The notes: generated by a model from the letters alone, not told the origin. A stretch of 64,000 bases of DNA from Vibrio thalassae (GCF_900089835.1 NZ_OANU01000008.1:30096-94095), one strand, 5' to 3'. Positions 8,971 through 18,801 are shown, counted from the first letter of the stretch. Translations and numbers: made by a program.

Positions 8971-9867
8971 GTGAGTATCCCCATGATTGAGGCTTTAAAG
9001 TCTTATCAACAGCGCAATAACGAGCAACTGGACGCTTGGCTCGACCACTATCCTTTTCAGCAACAAAGATTAATAGAGGCAATGCGATATGCCTTGCTAC
9101 TCGGTGGCAAACGCGCTCGCCCTTTTCTCGTTTACGCCACCGGACAAATCTTTGGTTGCACTAAAGCACAATTGGATACTCCAGCAGCCGCGATTGAATG
9201 TATTCATGCTTATTCGCTGATTCACGACGATCTTCCAGCAATGGACGACGATGAACTTCGCCGAGGTCAAGCAACCTGCCATATTCAATTCGACGAAGCC
9301 ACGGCGATTCTCACAGGGGATGCTCTGCAAACACTCGCCTTCACGGTATTATCTGAAGGTGAATTAGCACCCTTTGCTAATGAGCAACGTATTACTATGG
9401 TACAGAAGCTCGCTCATGCTTCGGGCGCTGCGGGAATGTGTATTGGACAAGCTCTCGATTTAGAAGCAGAGAATCAACAGGTCACTTTAGAGCATCTTGA
9501 ACGCATCCATAGGCACAAAACTGGGGCGCTTATCAAGTGTGCGGTGCAGCTCGGTGCATTAGCTGCTGGCGAAAAAGGTGTGCAATACCTACCGCAATTA
9601 GAACAATATGCAGACGCTATCGGTTTGGCGTTTCAGGTCCAAGACGACATCCTAGACATCGTGGGTGACACAGAAACTCTAGGTAAACCTCAAGGCTCTG
9701 ACGTTCAATTAAACAAAAGTACTTATCCAGCTTTGCTAGGATTAGAAGGGGCTCAACAAAAAGCAGCGCAGCTTTTTGAAGAAGCACTTTGTGCTTTAGA
9801 GGCTATCCCCTACAATACTCAATTACTCGAAGATTTCGCCCGATATGTCATCGAGCGCAACAACTAA
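8971..9867 (+). CDS. ispA: Farnesyl diphosphate synthase (geranyltranstransferase) IspA
   Basis: 298 residues from a GTG at 8971. An in-frame ATG at 8983 is an equally plausible start, and neither has a strong ribosome binding site. Both aspartate-rich motifs are present: HDDLPAMDDDELRRG and FQVQDDILD. GGKRARPFLVY is the diphosphate-binding stretch. The enzyme condenses IPP with DMAPP and GPP to make FPP, precursor of undecaprenyl phosphate and quinone side chains. It is the middle gene of xseB-ispA-dxs, linking two steps of isoprenoid supply. Confidence 0.96.
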   Translation: MSIPMIEALKSYQQRNNEQLDAWLDHYPFQQQRLIEAMRYALLLGGKRARPFLVYATGQIFGCTKAQLDTPAAAIECIHAYSLIHDDLPAMDDDELRRGQATCHIQFDEATAILTGDALQTLAFTVLSEGELAPFANEQRITMVQKLAHASGAAGMCIGQALDLEAENQQVTLEHLERIHRHKTGALIKCAVQLGALAAGEKGVQYLPQLEQYADAIGLAFQVQDDILDIVGDTETLGKPQGSDVQLNKSTYPALLGLEGAQQKAAQLFEEALCALEAIPYNTQLLEDFARYVIERNN

Positions 9868-9889
9868 ACACAATTAAAGCGCTAACACT

Positions 9890-11755
9890 ATGACACTTGA
9901 TATTTCAAAATATCCAACACTGACATTAGCAAATACACCGGAAGAACTTCGCTTGATGCCGAAAGAATCACTTCCGAAGCTTTGTGAAGAGCTAAGAACG
10001 TATTTGTTAAACTCTGTGAGCCAGTCAAGCGGACACTTGGCTTCTGGACTAGGTACGGTTGAATTAACTGTTGCCCTACATTATGTTTACAACACGCCTT
10101 TTGATCAGCTGATTTGGGATGTGGGCCATCAGGCTTATCCACACAAAATTTTGACCGGACGCCGAGAGAAGCTGTCGACCATTCGCCAAAAAGATGGTCT
10201 ACATCCGTTCCCTTGGCGTGAAGAAAGTGAATATGACGTTTTGTCTGTGGGTCACTCTTCCACCTCTATCAGCGCCGGGCTTGGCATTGCTATTTCCGCT
10301 GCGAAAGAAGGTAAAAACCGGAAAGTCGTGAGCGTTATTGGTGATGGTGCGATTACTGCTGGAATGGCGTTTGAAGCACTGAACCACGCGGGTGATGTCC
10401 ATCCAGATATGCTTGTCATTTTGAATGACAATGAAATGTCTATCTCAGAGAACGTTGGTGCGCTTAACAACCATCTGGCTCAAGTGCTATCTGGCAGTCT
10501 GTACACCTCTATTCGCGAAGGCGGCAAGAAAGCGCTATCCGGATTACCGCCAATTAAAGAGCTAGTTCGTCGAACTGAAGAGCACCTGAAAGGCATGATC
10601 GTTCCGGGCACGTTGTTTGAAGAGTTAGGCTTTAATTACATCGGCCCTGTTGACGGGCATGATGTCAATGAATTGGTCAAAACGCTAAAGAACATGCGTG
10701 AGCTCAAAGGTCCGCAGTTCCTACACATTATGACCAAAAAAGGTAAAGGCTACGAGCCTGCCGAAAAGGACCCTATTGGTTATCACGGCGTACCAAAATT
10801 CGACCCTTCGCACTCTTGTTTGCCGAAAAGCAGCTCAAGTAAGCCAACCTATTCAAAGATCTTTGGTGACTTCCTTTGCGACATGGCCGCTAAAGATCCG
10901 TCGCTAATGGCGATTACTCCGGCAATGCGTGAAGGCTCAGGTATGGTTCGCTTCTCAAAAGAGTACCCGAATCAGTATTTCGACGTTGCTATTGCCGAAC
11001 AACACGCCGTGACACTGGCTACCGGTATGGCCATCGCGGGAAATCGCCCGATCGTTGCGATCTACTCCACCTTTCTGCAACGCGGCTATGATCAACTGAT
11101 CCACGATGTCGCAATTATGGATCTCCCTGTGATGTTTGCGATCGACCGTGCTGGGTTAGTCGGTGCAGATGGTCAAACGCACCAAGGAGCGTTCGATTTA
11201 AGCTTTATGCGCTGTATTCCTAATATGGTCATCATGGCACCGAGTAACGAGAATGAGTGTCGTCAGATGCTTTACACAGGTCATATTCATGATGGGCCAA
11301 GTGCCGTACGCTACCCGCGTGGTAGTGGCAATGGAACAACACCAGAAGCGGTATTTACTGCGCTAGAAATTGGTAAAGGCCGCATCGCCCGTCAAGGCAG
11401 TAAGGTGGCCATCTTATCTTTCGGTACTTTCTTAGATAACGCGCTTGTCGCGGCGGAAAATCTCAATGCAACCGTTGCCGATATGCGCTTTGTAAAACCG
11501 CTAGATGAAGCGCTAGTTCGAGAGCTGTGTGACAGCCACGATGTGATTGTCACGTTAGAAGAAAACGCAATTGCCGGTGGCGCTGGCGCTGGTGTTATTG
11601 AGTTTATGATGCGTGAGAAGTTAATGAAGCCAGTTCTTAACCTAGGCCTTCCTGACAAGTTCGTTGCCCAAGGCACTCAAGATGAACTGCACGCTGAACT
11701 TGGACTGGATGCGACAGGGATTGAAAAGTCCATTCGTGACTATCTGGTGAAATAA
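9890..11755 (+). CDS. dxs: 1-deoxy-D-xylulose-5-phosphate synthase Dxs
   Basis: 621 residues, full length. The thiamine-diphosphate motif appears as [18 protein letters not shown]...LNDNEMSIS. The catalytic Glu is in the [14 protein letters not shown] stretch of the transketolase pyrimidine domain. The conserved HGTPKF-like loop reads YHGVPKFD. Dxs joins pyruvate and glyceraldehyde 3-phosphate to DXP, the first step of the MEP isoprenoid pathway, and the product pathway feeds IspA encoded just upstream. The gene starts 22 bases after ispA and ends before a strong terminator. Confidence 0.97.
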   Translation: MTLDISKYPTLTLANTPEELRLMPKESLPKLCEELRTYLLNSVSQSSGHLASGLGTVELTVALHYVYNTPFDQLIWDVGHQAYPHKILTGRREKLSTIRQKDGLHPFPWREESEYDVLSVGHSSTSISAGLGIAISAAKEGKNRKVVSVIGDGAITAGMAFEALNHAGDVHPDMLVILNDNEMSISENVGALNNHLAQVLSGSLYTSIREGGKKALSGLPPIKELVRRTEEHLKGMIVPGTLFEELGFNYIGPVDGHDVNELVKTLKNMRELKGPQFLHIMTKKGKGYEPAEKDPIGYHGVPKFDPSHSCLPKSSSSKPTYSKIFGDFLCDMAAKDPSLMAITPAMREGSGMVRFSKEYPNQYFDVAIAEQHAVTLATGMAIAGNRPIVAIYSTFLQRGYDQLIHDVAIMDLPVMFAIDRAGLVGADGQTHQGAFDLSFMRCIPNMVIMAPSNENECRQMLYTGHIHDGPSAVRYPRGSGNGTTPEAVFTALEIGKGRIARQGSKVAILSFGTFLDNALVAAENLNATVADMRFVKPLDEALVRELCDSHDVIVTLEENAIAGGAGAGVIEFMMREKLMKPVLNLGLPDKFVAQGTQDELHAELGLDATGIEKSIRDYLVK

Positions 11756-11775
11756 CCTGACTCATTTTCACACTT

Positions 11776-11799
11776 AAAGCGGCTTTAGGCCGCTTTTTT
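11776..11799 (+). terminator. Rho-independent terminator of xseB-ispA-dxs
   Basis: AAAGCGGC pairs with GCCGCTTT around a TTTAG loop and is followed by a T-run. It lies about 20 bases past the dxs stop. Confidence 0.9.
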
Positions 11800-11813
11800 G
11801 TTTCTTCAGCAAT

Positions 11814-11847
11814 AAAAAAAGACCGCAATAAGGATTGCAGTCTTTTT
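11814..11847 (-). terminator. Terminator of gltX, probably bidirectional
   Basis: AAAAAGAC and ATTGC arms pair (AAAAAGAC/GTCTTTTT, GCAAT/ATTGC, one mismatch) around AAGG. T-runs lie on both sides, so it can stop gltX transcripts and also back up the dxs terminator. Confidence 0.85.
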
Positions 11848-11868
11848 GATATCGCCTAGCAACCGCGA

Positions 11869-13296
11869 TTAAGCGTTCGCTTCACGCTCTGCAATAAATG
11901 CTAACGCCATCTTAATGCGAGCAATCACACGCTCTTTACCAACCAGTTCCATCACCGCATCCACAGATGGTGATTGACCACCGCCGGTTACAGCAACGCG
12001 AAGAGGCATACCGATTTTACCCATGCCAATTTCTAACTCGTCACAAACTGCTGTGATGACTTGATCTTTAATGTTGTCCGTCGTCCACTCTTCTAAAGCT
12101 TCTACTTTCGCTAACGCTGCTTCTAGCGGCTCTTTCGCAACACCACGTAGATGTTTTTTCGCTGCGCCCGCTTCGAATTCAGAGAAGTCTTCGTAGAAGT
12201 AACGAATTTGCTGAGCAAGTTCAACCAATGTATTGCAACGCTCACCCACGAGTTTAATCACATCAGTAATTGCAGGACCATTTTCTGTGTTGAGCTCCTG
12301 CTCATCAAGATGCCATTGTAGATGCTTCGCCACATATTCTGGCTCAGAAGTCTTAATGTAGTGGTTGTTCAACCAGTTTAGTTTGTCAGTATTGAACGCA
12401 GAGGCTGACTTCGAAATGGCATTCAAAGAGAAGAAATTGATCATCTCTTCTTGAGAGAAGATTTCCTGATCGCCATGAGACCAGCCTAGTCGCACTAGAT
12501 AGTTGTTCAAGGCGTTTGGTAAATAACCTTCATCACGGTACTGCATTACTGATACTGCGCCGTGGCGCTTAGACAATTTTGCGCCATCATCACCTAAAAT
12601 CATTGCACAGTGTGCGAACGTTGGTACTGGCGCACCAAGTGCTTCATAAATATTGATTTGGCGAGGCGTGTTGTTGATATGATCTTCACCACGAACAACG
12701 TGAGTAATACCCATATCCCAGTCATCCACAACAACTACAAAGTTATACGTAGGTGCACCGTCAGTACGACGGATGATCAAATCATCCATTTGGCTGTTAG
12801 AAATCTCGATACGACCACGGATCTGATCATCAAATACTACACTGCCTTCTTTTGGGTTGCGGAAACGGATAACACATGGATCGCCATCTTTTGCTGCCGC
12901 ATTAGCCGCAACAATTTTTGGGTGGTTAGCGTCATAACGCGGAATTTCTTTGTTCGCTTCTTGTTCTGCACGAATCTCTTCTAGCAGCTCTTTGGATGCA
13001 TAACACTTATATGCTTTATCTTCTGCTAATAGCTGATCAACCACTTCGTTGTAACGGTCAAAACGCTTAGATTGGAAATACGGACCCTCGTCCCATTCCA
13101 ATCCCATCCACTGCATACCTTCCAAGATCGCGTCCACTGCTTGTTGTGAGTTACGCTCTAGATCGGTGTCTTCGATACGCAGAACGAATTCACCGCCTTG
13201 GTTTTTAGCGTATAGCCAAGAATAGAGTGCAGTACGTGCACCACCGACATGAAGATAGCCTGTTGGGCTAGGAGCAAAACGTGTTTTAACCGTCAT
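11869..13296 (-). CDS. gltX: Glutamyl-tRNA synthetase GltX
   Basis: 475 residues, class I synthetase. The HIGH-type motif is in [17 protein letters not shown] and the KMSKS-type motif is KLSKRHGA. The zinc-binding cysteines of the E. coli enzyme are not evident in the region after [19 protein letters not shown]. It charges tRNA-Glu with glutamate for translation and, in this bacterium type, for tetrapyrrole synthesis. An AAGG eight bases before the ATG is the ribosome binding site. The leader holds a strong hairpin (13320-13342). It is divergent from copA. Confidence 0.97.
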   Translation of the reverse strand: MTVKTRFAPSPTGYLHVGGARTALYSWLYAKNQGGEFVLRIEDTDLERNSQQAVDAILEGMQWMGLEWDEGPYFQSKRFDRYNEVVDQLLAEDKAYKCYASKELLEEIRAEQEANKEIPRYDANHPKIVAANAAAKDGDPCVIRFRNPKEGSVVFDDQIRGRIEISNSQMDDLIIRRTDGAPTYNFVVVVDDWDMGITHVVRGEDHINNTPRQINIYEALGAPVPTFAHCAMILGDDGAKLSKRHGAVSVMQYRDEGYLPNALNNYLVRLGWSHGDQEIFSQEEMINFFSLNAISKSASAFNTDKLNWLNNHYIKTSEPEYVAKHLQWHLDEQELNTENGPAITDVIKLVGERCNTLVELAQQIRYFYEDFSEFEAGAAKKHLRGVAKEPLEAALAKVEALEEWTTDNIKDQVITAVCDELEIGMGKIGMPLRVAVTGGGQSPSVDAVMELVGKERVIARIKMALAFIAEREANA

Positions 13297-13319
13297 CGAA
13301 TGTACCTTGTTGTCAACGT

Positions 13320-13342
13320 CGCACGATGCTTGTCATCGTGCG
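13320..13342 (-). other. Strong leader hairpin upstream of gltX
   Basis: A perfect 9-bp stem, CGCACGATG and CATCGTGCG around a 5-base loop, lies about 25 bases upstream of the gltX ATG on the transcribed side. Outer bases (CAAC/GTTG) can extend it with a bulge. There is no T-run, so it is more likely an mRNA leader structure or operator than a terminator. Confidence 0.55.
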
Positions 13343-13395
13343 TTGCAAATTTGGGCGCTATTTTATCACCTTAAGCTAAATCTACAATCAATAGC

Positions 13396-13426
13396 TTGAC
13401 CTTACCCTTGCGGTAAGGTTTATCGT
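13396..13426 (+). promoter_or_regulatory. CueR-type operator and promoter of copA
   Basis: TTGACC (-35, 13396-13401) is followed by a 19-base spacer and TATCGT (-10, 13421-13426). The spacer holds the perfect dyad ACCTTACC (13399-13406) / GGTAAGGT (13412-13419) around CTTGC. This is the hallmark of MerR-family promoters and is nearly identical in layout to the E. coli copA operator as I recall it. The overlong spacer is what Cu(I)-bound CueR would untwist. A cueR gene is in this window at 20572-20964. Confidence 0.92.
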
Positions 13427-13459
13427 TAGTAATAGTCAAACTCATATTCGAGGTGTTTT

Positions 13460-16189
13460 ATGAATCACATAACGCTAAAACTCTCAGGACTTTCCTGTAT
13501 GGGGTGCGTGAATAAGCTGAAAAAAGCACTCAATGCCTCTTCTCTATCTATTGATGTAGAAACACTGACTACAGAACGGCTGGTTGTTATGACACCATCT
13601 GATACCAAAGACATTATTGATATCGTTCAATCGCTTAACTACCAAGCTACACCAATGTGGCATTTCAAGTTATCGGGTCTGAACTGCGGTAAATGTGTCG
13701 CTAAGGTGCGCGCTCAACTCGATTTATTCGATAACAGTGACATTATTGCGCTGTCAAAAAACGAGCTGCTTATCGCAACATTAGTCGATCCGCAAACCAT
13801 CATTGACAGCATCAAGGCGCTTGGTTATCAGGCAGAATCAGTGGACATCGATACCATTAGTGAAGCAGACTCTACGCCACAAACCAATACCACCGATTCT
13901 GAATCAACGAGCCCTCAGTCAACAGTCACAGCGCCAAAGACAGATTTACCACTGGTTGAAGGAAGTCATCGTCTTCACTACCTTATTCAAGGAATGACAT
14001 GTGCCAGTTGTGTTAGCTCAGTAGAAAAAGCTCTGGCTAACGTAGATGGTGTCGAAAGTGCTCGAGTCAACCTTGCCGAACAGAGCGCGATGGTAATAAG
14101 TAGTGAAACCGCTGAAACGATCAATAGTGCCTTGCTTAAAGCCGTTTCAGAGGCCGGCTATCAGGCTGAATTGGTTCAAGATCTAGCCGCAAGTCAGAGC
14201 CAACAGCAACAAACGCTATTAGCTCATCAAGCTAAGCAGAAAAAACATACCATCATTGCATTATCGATAGGTGCACCATTAATGTTGTGGGGGGTCTTAG
14301 GCGGGAACATGATGATCCGCAACCCTCTTGACCAGATGGCTTGGGGGGTTATCGGTGTTGTGTGTCTATGGCTGCTCGCTACCTCAGGTCGTGACTTTTA
14401 TGTCAACGCATATAAAGCGCTGAAGCACAAACGCGCCACTATGGATACACTGGTCGCTTTAGGTACTGGCGCAGCATGGTTTTATTCTATGTTAGTGGTC
14501 ATCAAGCCAAGTTGGTTCCCACATCAATCTCGGCATGTTTATTTTGAAGCGAGTGCAATGATTGTCGGTCTTATTTCCCTCGGTCATTACATTGAAGCGA
14601 AAGCCAAATCTAAGACCAATGAATCGCTGCAAGCATTGATGAATCTGCAACCACACTATGCAACTGCCATTATCAATGGTCAGGACCGATCAATAGCGGT
14701 ATCGGATATTAACCTTGGGATGCTTCTGAGAATAAAGCCAGGAGAAAAAGTGCCTGTTGATGGCGAAGTGGTTGAAGGTCACAGTTATATAGATGAGTCA
14801 ATGCTTACTGGAGAACCCGTTGCCGCTGCCAAAGACATCAATGACTTCGTCTCTGCCGGTACGTTAAATACTGACGGTAGCTTGGTGATCAAAGCAACTG
14901 GGGTAGGCGCTGACACCATGTTGTCTCGCATTATTAATTTGGTCCGAGAAGCGCAAAGTAGCAAACCTGCAATTGCGAAACTAGCCGACTCTATTTCAGC
15001 CGTCTTCGTCCCGGTTGTAGTAGTGATTGCCATAGTCGCGGCGGCGGTATGGTTCTTCATTGGTCCAGAACCCAAAGCGAGCTACATGCTTGTTGTTACC
15101 ACCACAGTGTTGATTATTGCTTGTCCATGCGCTTTAGGCCTTGCCACACCGTTATCTATCACCGTTGGAATAGGTAAAGCCGCTCAAGCCGGTGTGTTAA
15201 TTAAGGATGCTGATGCGTTGCAAAAACTGAGTAAAGTGAACGTTGTCGTGTTCGACAAAACAGGCACCATGACAATGGGTCAGCCTTCGGTACAAAGAGT
15301 ATTTGCGCCAAATATGACAGAGCAAGCTCTGGCGCGAATGGTATTACCATTAGAAAAACGCTCTGAGCACCCTTTAGCTAAAGCGGTTACTCGCTATTGG
15401 ACTGCTATTGAAGTTAGTGAACCACAACAATTTGAAAACCTGAAAGGTAAAGGGGTAACAGGGATTGTCGATGGTAAAAACGTGACCATTGCGTCTCTTA
15501 ATCACGTACAAACGTTAAGCATCGATGTAGCACCAATTCAAAACGGACTCGATGCCGCAGCAAAACTCGCTGCTACACCTGTCGTGGTTGTCGTTGACAA
15601 TAGTGCCGTCGCCGTCATTGCGATTGCCGATGATCTAAAACCAGAGACAGCCTCTGCGGTAGCGTCGTTAAAACATCAAGGTATTCACACCGTCATGCTT
15701 ACTGGTGACAACCGCCATGTTGCTGACGTTATAGGTAAACAACTGGGTATTGATGAAGTGGTTTCTGAAGTTCTACCTGATGAAAAATCCGCGCATATCG
15801 AATCGCTCAGAGCCAAATTTGGTCATGTCGCTATGGTAGGTGACGGTATTAACGATGCCCCTGCTTTAGCGCTAGCTGATGTTGGTATTGCTATGGGATC
15901 AGGAAGTGACGTCGCGATTGAGAGTGCGCCAATGACCTTACTCAACAGTAACCCAGCCACTGTCGCTTACGCCATCGCTTTATCCAAAGCTACGGTGAAG
16001 AATATCAAGCAAAATCTGTTTGGTGCGTTTATTTACAACTCGTTAGGGATTCCCATTGCCGCTGGGATTCTTTACCCAATATTTGGCTTCCTGCTCAGCC
16101 CTGTTTTTGCCGGAGCAGCAATGGCCCTGTCTTCTATTACCGTTGTCAGCAACGCGAATAGACTCAGAAACTTTCAATATAAAGGCTAA
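13460..16189 (+). CDS. copA: Copper-exporting P1B-type ATPase CopA
   Basis: 909 residues. Three N-terminal heavy-metal domains carry CMGC (Cys13/16), CGKC (Cys76/79) and CASC (Cys181/184); E. coli CopA has two. A Ser/Thr/Pro-rich linker (about 133-165) separates domains 2 and 3. Eight membrane helices follow, with the Cu(I) site CPC at 555-557. TGEP, the phosphorylated Asp599 of DKTGTMT, SEHPLAKAV, TGDN and GDGINDAPA are all present. It pumps Cu(I) from cytoplasm to periplasm. A CueR operator lies upstream, and a DUF411 protein gene follows 58 bases later, likely in the same transcript. Confidence 0.97.
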   Translation: MNHITLKLSGLSCMGCVNKLKKALNASSLSIDVETLTTERLVVMTPSDTKDIIDIVQSLNYQATPMWHFKLSGLNCGKCVAKVRAQLDLFDNSDIIALSKNELLIATLVDPQTIIDSIKALGYQAESVDIDTISEADSTPQTNTTDSESTSPQSTVTAPKTDLPLVEGSHRLHYLIQGMTCASCVSSVEKALANVDGVESARVNLAEQSAMVISSETAETINSALLKAVSEAGYQAELVQDLAASQSQQQQTLLAHQAKQKKHTIIALSIGAPLMLWGVLGGNMMIRNPLDQMAWGVIGVVCLWLLATSGRDFYVNAYKALKHKRATMDTLVALGTGAAWFYSMLVVIKPSWFPHQSRHVYFEASAMIVGLISLGHYIEAKAKSKTNESLQALMNLQPHYATAIINGQDRSIAVSDINLGMLLRIKPGEKVPVDGEVVEGHSYIDESMLTGEPVAAAKDINDFVSAGTLNTDGSLVIKATGVGADTMLSRIINLVREAQSSKPAIAKLADSISAVFVPVVVVIAIVAAAVWFFIGPEPKASYMLVVTTTVLIIACPCALGLATPLSITVGIGKAAQAGVLIKDADALQKLSKVNVVVFDKTGTMTMGQPSVQRVFAPNMTEQALARMVLPLEKRSEHPLAKAVTRYWTAIEVSEPQQFENLKGKGVTGIVDGKNVTIASLNHVQTLSIDVAPIQNGLDAAAKLAATPVVVVVDNSAVAVIAIADDLKPETASAVASLKHQGIHTVMLTGDNRHVADVIGKQLGIDEVVSEVLPDEKSAHIESLRAKFGHVAMVGDGINDAPALALADVGIAMGSGSDVAIESAPMTLLNSNPATVAYAIALSKATVKNIKQNLFGAFIYNSLGIPIAAGILYPIFGFLLSPVFAGAAMALSSITVVSNANRLRNFQYKG

Positions 16190-16247
16190 TTTTCGTCACA
16201 ATTTAACGATTTTTAAGCCAATAGTTACTCGTCAATAAGGAATCAAT

Positions 16248-16697
16248 ATGTCAAAGCAAACACGTCTCTTCAAACTGGCAACATTGTCGTTTGCAATGGT
16301 GACAGGCTCGGCGTTTGCCACAGATATGCTCACTTACAAATCACCCTATTGTGGGTGCTGCAAAGACTGGGTTAAACATATGGAGGATGCCGGATTTAAC
16401 GTCACGGTTGAAGAGCATAAAAATATGAACCCTATTAAGGAAAAGCTAGGCATCAAGCCGGAACTCGCTTCCTGCCACACTGCGGTTATTGGCGATTATG
16501 TGTTCGAAGGCCATATTCCAGCCGATGACATTAAAGCATTCCTAGATAATCCTCCTAAGAACGCAAAAGGTCTTGCCGTTCCGGGCATGCCTGTTGGCTC
16601 TCCTGGTATGGAATATGGTGATAAGAAAGACCCTTATCATGTTTATGCCTATGACGAAAAAGGCCAAGTTTTCAGCTTCCGTGCATACAATATGTAA
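16248..16697 (+). CDS. DUF411 periplasmic metal-binding protein, copper-associated
   Basis: 149 residues. A signal peptide (LFKLATLSFAMVTGSAFA) precedes a compact domain with YCGCCKDWV, HMEDAGF, the second cysteine site LASCHTAVIGDY and HIPADDI, all characteristic of DUF411. Near the C-terminus is GMPVGSPGME, rich in Gly, Pro and Met. Family members sit with copper resistance genes and are thought to bind Cu(I) in the periplasm. Its place 58 bases after copA, with AAGGA before the ATG and a hairpin after it, indicates a copA-DUF411 operon under CueR. It could receive copper exported by CopA; this is inference. Confidence 0.88.
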   Translation: MSKQTRLFKLATLSFAMVTGSAFATDMLTYKSPYCGCCKDWVKHMEDAGFNVTVEEHKNMNPIKEKLGIKPELASCHTAVIGDYVFEGHIPADDIKAFLDNPPKNAKGLAVPGMPVGSPGMEYGDKKDPYHVYAYDEKGQVFSFRAYNM

Positions 16698-16709
16698 ACC
16701 ATAGGTCAA

Positions 16710-16731
16710 CGCCATAGTAATCACTATGGCG
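16710..16731 (+). terminator. Hairpin ending the copA-DUF411 operon
   Basis: CGCCATAGT pairs perfectly with ACTATGGCG around AATC. The following bases are moderately T-rich (CTTCTCGTTATT). It lies 12 bases after the stop codon and may also serve the convergent porin pseudogene. Confidence 0.7.
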
Positions 16732-16741
16732 CTTCTCGTTA

Positions 16742-17487
16742 TTAGAAGTTATAGGTTCCACCGACCAAAAATGCGCTGTTTGCTACTCCACGCCCATAAC
16801 GTGATGTTTTGAACTCACCTTGGCTCTTATATTCAAAATAAGGCTGAAACGCATACTTCGTTAGTGTGAGTCTAAACTCATTATCCATTGCATTATCTGA
16901 ATATGGATAATAAGGCGTATAAGCCCCAATAGCATGGTACACATTGTTATAGTGCACCTTCACTGGATGTGTTTGGAAGGCATACGCTATTTTATTATCA
17001 AAGCGATATAATCCGTAGCTGGCTTATTCTCCCAGCGGTCGTTCTGGGCATACACTTCTATTCGCGTGCGGTGACTTAGGGATAGCCCTTGCTCAAAGTC
17101 ATAACCTATCTTGAACAACGGTCGGTATTGCACCGTTTCACCTACTTGCATTAAATGGTTATAGCCCGCCCCTAACCAAAAACTCTCTGACATCTGAAAC
17201 CTTTGTTCCACACCTAATGTCAGCAAGGGTGCCCTGACGCTATGTCCATAATACATATCGTGATGGTGGTGCCTATCGCTGTGCGGTGTGGCTCCAATTG
17301 CAATATCTTCAATTTTGAATTTAACGGTCGTATCTGTATCGAAAGTATGACCAGCAGCCATCTTAGCTGTGGTTTTTGAATCATAAAGATACGTACTATT
17401 AAATTGAATATGTCCTTCAATATAAGATGATGCCGCAAATGCGGCCTTAGAACCTAAGGCTAATAATAACAACGATGTATGACGCAA
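16742..17487 (-). pseudogene. KdgM-family outer-membrane porin, broken by a frameshift
   Basis: Two adjacent reading frames together match the whole intact paralogue at 17954-18676. The first part (17487 down to about 17010) has a signal peptide and barrel strands to GLSLSHRTRIEVYAQND...ATDY, then runs into a stop. The remainder (RFDNKIAYAF...VHYNNVYH...FLVGGTYNF) continues in another frame. The break lies in a TATA-type stretch at about 17005-17012, where removing two bases (or adding one) restores the frame. The start appears to be TTG with AGGA six bases upstream. The KdgM family comprises small monomeric channels for anionic oligosaccharides such as oligogalacturonates. A sequencing error or reversible slippage cannot be excluded. 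Confidence 0.82.
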
Positions 17488-17953
17488 AGTTTGGATCCTA
17501 AATAGTGTGGAAGAGCCTGCATCTTCCTTACCACCATCCCCTATAGCAAATCTTTACAAAGTCATCGTTTTGTAAGATAAAAATTGTCCAAAAATCAGAC
17601 AAATAACGTTAAATCAATGAAATAGAGCCTCTCATATCTAGCGATGTAAGCAAACCGTGTGAAGATCACATACTCTGGTCTGAAAAAACACTAAGTTCGA
17701 CCAAAAATCAGCCTAAAACGAGAAAGGTAAAATTACCTGAGCAAAAACCAAATTTATTAAAACTAACTAAAGTGCTGGACCAAGTTCAGGTTATTGAAGT
17801 GGTCTTTATAAATAAGCGAATGATGACAACTATCTTGAAAAATGCCGGTTGTATCTCATCCTAAATCGCCAATCGAGCTCATCAAATCATAAAGATAAAA
17901 AAAGGCTCCTTACGGAGCCCCAAATATGGAAATCTTAACAATCTTTGCGTCGC
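17488..17953. other. Intergenic region between the two KdgM-type genes
   Basis: 466 bases, AT-rich, no convincing gene. It holds the terminator of the intact porin (17897-17919) and should hold the promoter of the broken one. TGTGA-AGA-TCACA at 17658-17670 looks like a CRP site but has three instead of six central bases. Confidence 0.55.
17897..17919 (-). terminator. Terminator of the intact KdgM-type porin gene
   Basis: GGCTCC (904-909 of this kilobase) pairs with GGAGCC around TTAC; on the minus strand it is followed by seven Ts. It lies about 35 bases after the stop codon. Confidence 0.88.
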
Positions 17954-18676
17954 TTAGAAACCGTAAGAAGCACCGAATACAACAGCGTTGTTTACAGCAC
18001 TGCCACCGTCTGCATTCTTCAGGCCGTGAGCTTGGCTACGGAACTCAAAATATGGCTGTACACCGTCACGAGTCCAAGTTGCACGAAGCTCATGATCCAT
18101 CGTGTTTACTTTATCGTGACCGAATGCATCTTTATCACCTGCAACCACATATACGTTGTTGTACGAAAGTGCAAGTGGTTGGTCTGCAAACTGATAAGCA
18201 ATTTTGTTATCTAAACGAACATCGCTATCTGATCTGCGGGTCTGACCATCGAGTTGGTTGTTGATGTGCATACGAGTACGGTTGCTCAAAGACAGACCAT
18301 TATCGAAGTTATAGCCAATCTTGATTAGTGGACGGTATTGAATCGTTTCACCGTCTTGAATCAAGTGGTGGTAACCTGCTGCAAACCAAAGGTGGTCTGT
18401 TGCGTTAAACACCTGCTCTATGCCCAAAGTAGTAGCTGGTAGAGGACCTTTCTTGCCCGCCTCTGGTGTTTGCGTTTTCCCTAAAGGAATAGCATCAAAT
18501 TCAACTAAAAGCGTTGTATTTGAGTCAAACGTATGACCCGCTTCTAGTGTCGAAGTTTGCTTTGACCCTTGTAAATATGAATCGTGAAACTGAACATTAC
18601 CCGTTACGTAAGACGAGCCAGCGAAAGCGCTAGTTGATGCAACTGCAAGAGCAGTAAGAGCGAGAACTTTTTTCAT
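17954..18676 (-). CDS. KdgM-family oligosaccharide-specific porin
   Basis: 240 residues from the ATG at 18676. A clean signal peptide (KKVLALTALAVASTSAFA) begins there, and longer upstream extensions look like leader DNA. The mature barrel has the family pattern: SSYVTGNVQFHDSYL, GIEQVFNATDHLWFAAGYHH, QYRPLIKIGYNFDNGLSLSNRTR, and the C-terminal strand VFGASYGF ending in Phe. KdgM-type channels bring acidic oligosaccharides such as oligogalacturonate, or alginate-type oligomers in marine species, into the periplasm. A promoter and a CRP site lie upstream, indicating carbon catabolite control. The adjacent pseudogene is a tandem paralogue. No oligosaccharide-degrading enzymes are nearby. Confidence 0.85.
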   Translation of the reverse strand: MKKVLALTALAVASTSAFAGSSYVTGNVQFHDSYLQGSKQTSTLEAGHTFDSNTTLLVEFDAIPLGKTQTPEAGKKGPLPATTLGIEQVFNATDHLWFAAGYHHLIQDGETIQYRPLIKIGYNFDNGLSLSNRTRMHINNQLDGQTRRSDSDVRLDNKIAYQFADQPLALSYNNVYVVAGDKDAFGHDKVNTMDHELRATWTRDGVQPYFEFRSQAHGLKNADGGSAVNNAVVFGASYGF

Positions 18677-18739
18677 TGTAACACCTATGTATGCTTTAGT
18701 TTTTAAGCAGCTTATGTTGCTGCCGTTTGGCTTGGGCAC

Positions 18740-18801
18740 ACTATAACTAGATTTAATTCGCGCTGACAAATAATCACCTCTCCACAGTGATCAAAATCAC
18801 A
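18740..18801 (-). promoter_or_regulatory. CRP-dependent promoter of the KdgM-type porin gene
   Basis: On the minus strand TTGTCA (-35, 18769-18764) and TATAGT (-10, 18745-18740) are 18 bases apart. Upstream at 18786-18801 is AGTGA-N6-TCACA, nine of ten matches to the CRP half-sites. Its centre lies about 60 bases before the expected transcription start, the usual class I activator position. The promoter fits the start codon at 18676. Confidence 0.72.

Noticed and set aside
14785..15075. 96-codon minus-strand reading frame inside copA
   Set aside because: It lies opposite a highly conserved part of copA with the codon pattern of an antisense shadow, and has no ribosome binding site.
17658..17670. 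TGTGA-AGA-TCACA as a CRP site for the broken porin gene
   Set aside because: Only three central bases instead of six, so the half-sites are on the wrong helical phase for CRP.
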